Shown: piece by piece, positions 3,939-5,622 of the stretch
How the letters are laid out: every line of letters starts with the position of its first letter
Position numbering within the stretch: position 1 is the stretch's first letter
Source of the DNA: JBDSEG01 sp039920165
Lineage (GTDB): Bacteria > Pseudomonadota > Gammaproteobacteria > Burkholderiales > Burkholderiaceae_C
Direction of reading: 5' to 3'
Assembly (NCBI GenBank): GCA_039920165.1
Contig: JBDSEG010000016.1
Location: 1 to 5,622, forward strand
Length of the DNA stretch: 5,622 bases
Made by a program: the position numbers and the translations under genes
Notes under the pieces: generated by a model
The model's input: only the letters and a program-made list of their open reading frames with translations
Told to the model about the DNA's origin: nothing
Databases searched by the model: none

Positions 3939-5622
3939 CTAGATTGCAGCCGGACGACTGGCGGTGCTTAAGGGCGGGACTGTCGGCCCGTGCGCTGTCG
4001 AAGCACCGCGCGAAGCGCGGCGCCTGCGCATCAGCAGATACGCCGCAGGAATCACGAACATCGACAGCAGCGGCGCCGTGATCATGCCGCCGACCATGGG
4101 CGCGGCAATGCGCTGCATGACCTCCGAACCCGTGCCCGTGCCCCACATGATCGGAAACAGCCCCGCCAGGATGACCGCCACCGTCATGGCCTTCGGCCGC
4201 ACCCGCAGGACCGCGCCTTCGCGGATCGCATCCAGCAGATCGTCATCGTCGGTCTTGCCGAGGGCCACGCGCTCGGTCCAGGCGTTCTTGAGGTAGAGCA
4301 ACATGATCACGCCGAACTCGGCGGAGACCCCGGCCAGCGCGATGAAGCCAACTGCGCCGGCGACCGAGAGGTTGTAGTCGAGCAGCCAGAGCAGCCAGAT
4401 GCCGCCGATCAGCGCGAAGGGCAGCGTCGCCATGATGAGCGCGGCCTCGCCGAAGCTGCCGAACGTCAGGTAGAGCAGGACGAAGATGATCAGCAGGGTG
4501 AATGGCACGACGATCTTCAGCTTGGCGACCGCGCGTTCGAGGAACTCGAACTGCCCCGACCAGGCGACCGAGTAGCCGGGGGGCAGCGCTACCTTGGCGG
4601 CGACGACGCTTTGCATCTCGCGCACCGCAGAGGCCAGGTCGCGGCCGCGGATGTCGACGTACACCCAGCCCGAGAGGCGCGCGTTCTCGCTGCGCAGCAT
4701 CGGAGGCCCGTCGGTGATGCGGATATCGGCCACGTCGGAGAGCACCAGGCGCTGGCCGCGCTCGGTGACGATCGGCAGGCTCTTCACCTTGGCCAGCGAA
4801 TCGCGCAGTTCGCGGGGGTAGCGCACGTTGATCGGGAAGCGCTGCAGACCCTCGACCGTCTCGCCGATGTTTTCTCCGCCGACCGCCGACGAGATCACCG
4901 ACTGCACGTCGGCGATGTTGAGGCCGAAGCGCGCCGCCGCCTCGCGCCTGATATCGACGTCGAGATAGCGCCCACCGGTCAGGCGCTCAGCGAGAGCGCT
5001 CGTCACGCCGGGCACATCTTTCAGCGCCCGCTCGATTTCGCTGGTCAGCCGGTCGATCGTCAGCAGGTCGGCGCCGGCCACCTTGACGCCGACCGGGCTC
5101 TTGATGCCGGTGGCCAGCATATCGATGCGGTTTCGGATCGGGGGCACCCAGATGTTGGCCAGGCCGGGCACGCGGACGATACGGTCGAGCTCTTCGATGA
5201 GCTTGTCCTGCGTCATGCCAGCGCGCCATTCTTCCTGCGGCTTGAACTGGATCGTGGTCTCGAACATCTCGAGCGGCGCCGGGTCGGTGGCGGTCTCGGC
5301 GCGGCCGGCCTTGCCGAATACGCTTGCCACCTCGGGAACCGTCTTGATCAGGCGATCGGTCTGCTGCAGCAGCGCTGCGGCCTTGCCGATCGAGAGCCCG
5401 GGCAGCGCCGAGGGCATGTAGAGCAGATCGCCTTCGTCCAGCCGTGGCATGAACTCGCCACCGATGTGCTGCAGCGGCCACAGGCTCAGCACGAACAGCA
5501 CGCCGGCCACCGCGATCGTCGTCTTCGGCACCCGCAGCACCGCGTCGAGCAGCGGCCGGTAGACGACGATCAGAAAGCGGTTTAGCGGGTTGGCCGTCTC
5601 GTCCGGAATGCGGCCGCGGATG
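3939..5622 (-). CDS. cusA: CusA-type heavy-metal RND efflux pump, C-terminal 560 residues
   Basis: Inner-membrane proton-driven transporter of the heavy-metal efflux (HME-RND) family, which works with a periplasmic adaptor and an outer-membrane channel to expel metal ions. The frame is open to the right edge, so about the first half (TM1-6 and the TM4 proton-relay motif) is missing. The part seen starts IRGRIPDETANPLNRFL. TM7 is about residues 34-54 of the fragment; then comes the periplasmic porter domain with PPIRNRIDMLATGIKSPVGVKV and SALAERLTGGRYLDVDI; TM8 about 368-388, TM9 393-413, TM10 418-444, TM11 477-493, TM12 509-531. The signatures GFIALAGVSAEFGVIML, EGAVLRVRPKAMTVAVI and MWGTGTGSEVMQRIAAPM are strongly CusA-like. 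A basic, Ser/Pro-rich tail of about 29 residues ends the protein. A GTG at 5540 is internal, not a start. Substrate (Cu/Ag or other divalent metals) is not settled; the symbol is by similarity to CusA over CzcA. A relic of a second copy lies just downstream. Confidence 0.93.
   Translation of the reverse strand, partial: IRGRIPDETANPLNRFLIVVYRPLLDAVLRVPKTTIAVAGVLFVLSLWPLQHIGGEFMPRLDEGDLLYMPSALPGLSIGKAAALLQQTDRLIKTVPEVASVFGKAGRAETATDPAPLEMFETTIQFKPQEEWRAGMTQDKLIEELDRIVRVPGLANIWVPPIRNRIDMLATGIKSPVGVKVAGADLLTIDRLTSEIERALKDVPGVTSALAERLTGGRYLDVDIRREAAARFGLNIADVQSVISSAVGGENIGETVEGLQRFPINVRYPRELRDSLAKVKSLPIVTERGQRLVLSDVADIRITDGPPMLRSENARLSGWVYVDIRGRDLASAVREMQSVVAAKVALPPGYSVAWSGQFEFLERAVAKLKIVVPFTLLIIFVLLYLTFGSFGEAALIMATLPFALIGGIWLLWLLDYNLSVAGAVGFIALAGVSAEFGVIMLLYLKNAWTERVALGKTDDDDLLDAIREGAVLRVRPKAMTVAVILAGLFPIMWGTGTGSEVMQRIAAPMVGGMITAPLLSMFVIPAAYLLMRRRRASRGASTAHGPTVPPLSTASRPAAI

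Noticed and set aside
4006..4020. Inverted repeat CCGCGC-GAA-GCGCGG in the pump gene's C-terminal tail
   Set aside because: It lies inside coding DNA of very high GC, where such short stems arise often, and has no further support.
3157..4146. Long minus-strand frame spanning rlmD 3' half, the relic and the pump gene end
   Set aside because: Only the short stretch 3766-3888 resembles a known family. The rest is shadow of rlmD and of the pump gene.
3990..5585. Long plus-strand open frame of 531 codons opposite the pump gene
   Set aside because: Its translation is rich in Gln, Asp, Arg and His with no recognisable domain, as expected for the complement of a GC-rich gene. The opposite strand has clear CusA homology along its whole length.

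Overview
The window is high-GC DNA, most likely from a betaproteobacterium of the Burkholderiales type. This rests on the compact gcvT-gcvH-gcvP order behind a tandem glycine riboswitch, the style of the proteins, and the GC-rich third codon positions. Genus is inference and cannot be fixed from the sequence alone. No tRNA, rRNA, CRISPR array or complete mobile element was seen.

Left part (1-2406, minus strand): the glycine-cleavage operon, read right to left. A probable extended -10 promoter lies in a 36-bp gap shared with the divergent gene rlmD. It is followed by a two-aptamer glycine riboswitch, a leader with a pairing that would hide the gcvT ribosome binding site, gcvT (T protein), gcvH (lipoyl H protein) and the first 155 codons of gcvP (P protein), which runs off the left edge. 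P decarboxylates glycine, H carries the aminomethyl arm, and T moves the one-carbon unit to tetrahydrofolate. The riboswitch lets glycine control this set. The leader architecture suggests translational ON control. A 12-bp, three-copy tandem repeat spans the gcvH stop and the gcvH-gcvP gap.

Middle (2407-3753, plus strand): rlmD, a complete 23S rRNA uracil-C5 methyltransferase with TRAM domain, Fe-S cysteines, SAM motif and catalytic Cys/Glu. It has an in-frame stop 9 nt before its ATG, no Shine-Dalgarno sequence, and a -10-like hexamer so close that a leaderless mRNA is possible.

Right part (3754-5622, minus strand): the C-terminal 560 residues of a CusA-type heavy-metal RND efflux pump, running off the right edge. 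Between it and rlmD lies a short relic of a second CusA-type gene. The relic appears to join two non-adjacent parts of the protein, as an internally deleted duplicate would. This suggests that a metal-efflux locus was placed next to the housekeeping rlmD-gcv block and later rearranged.

Most genes here are well-known families. The less ordinary signals are the riboswitch expression platform and its hairpin linker, the possible leaderless rlmD start with overlapping divergent promoters, and the chimeric CusA relic. I found no evidence for a wholly new system.
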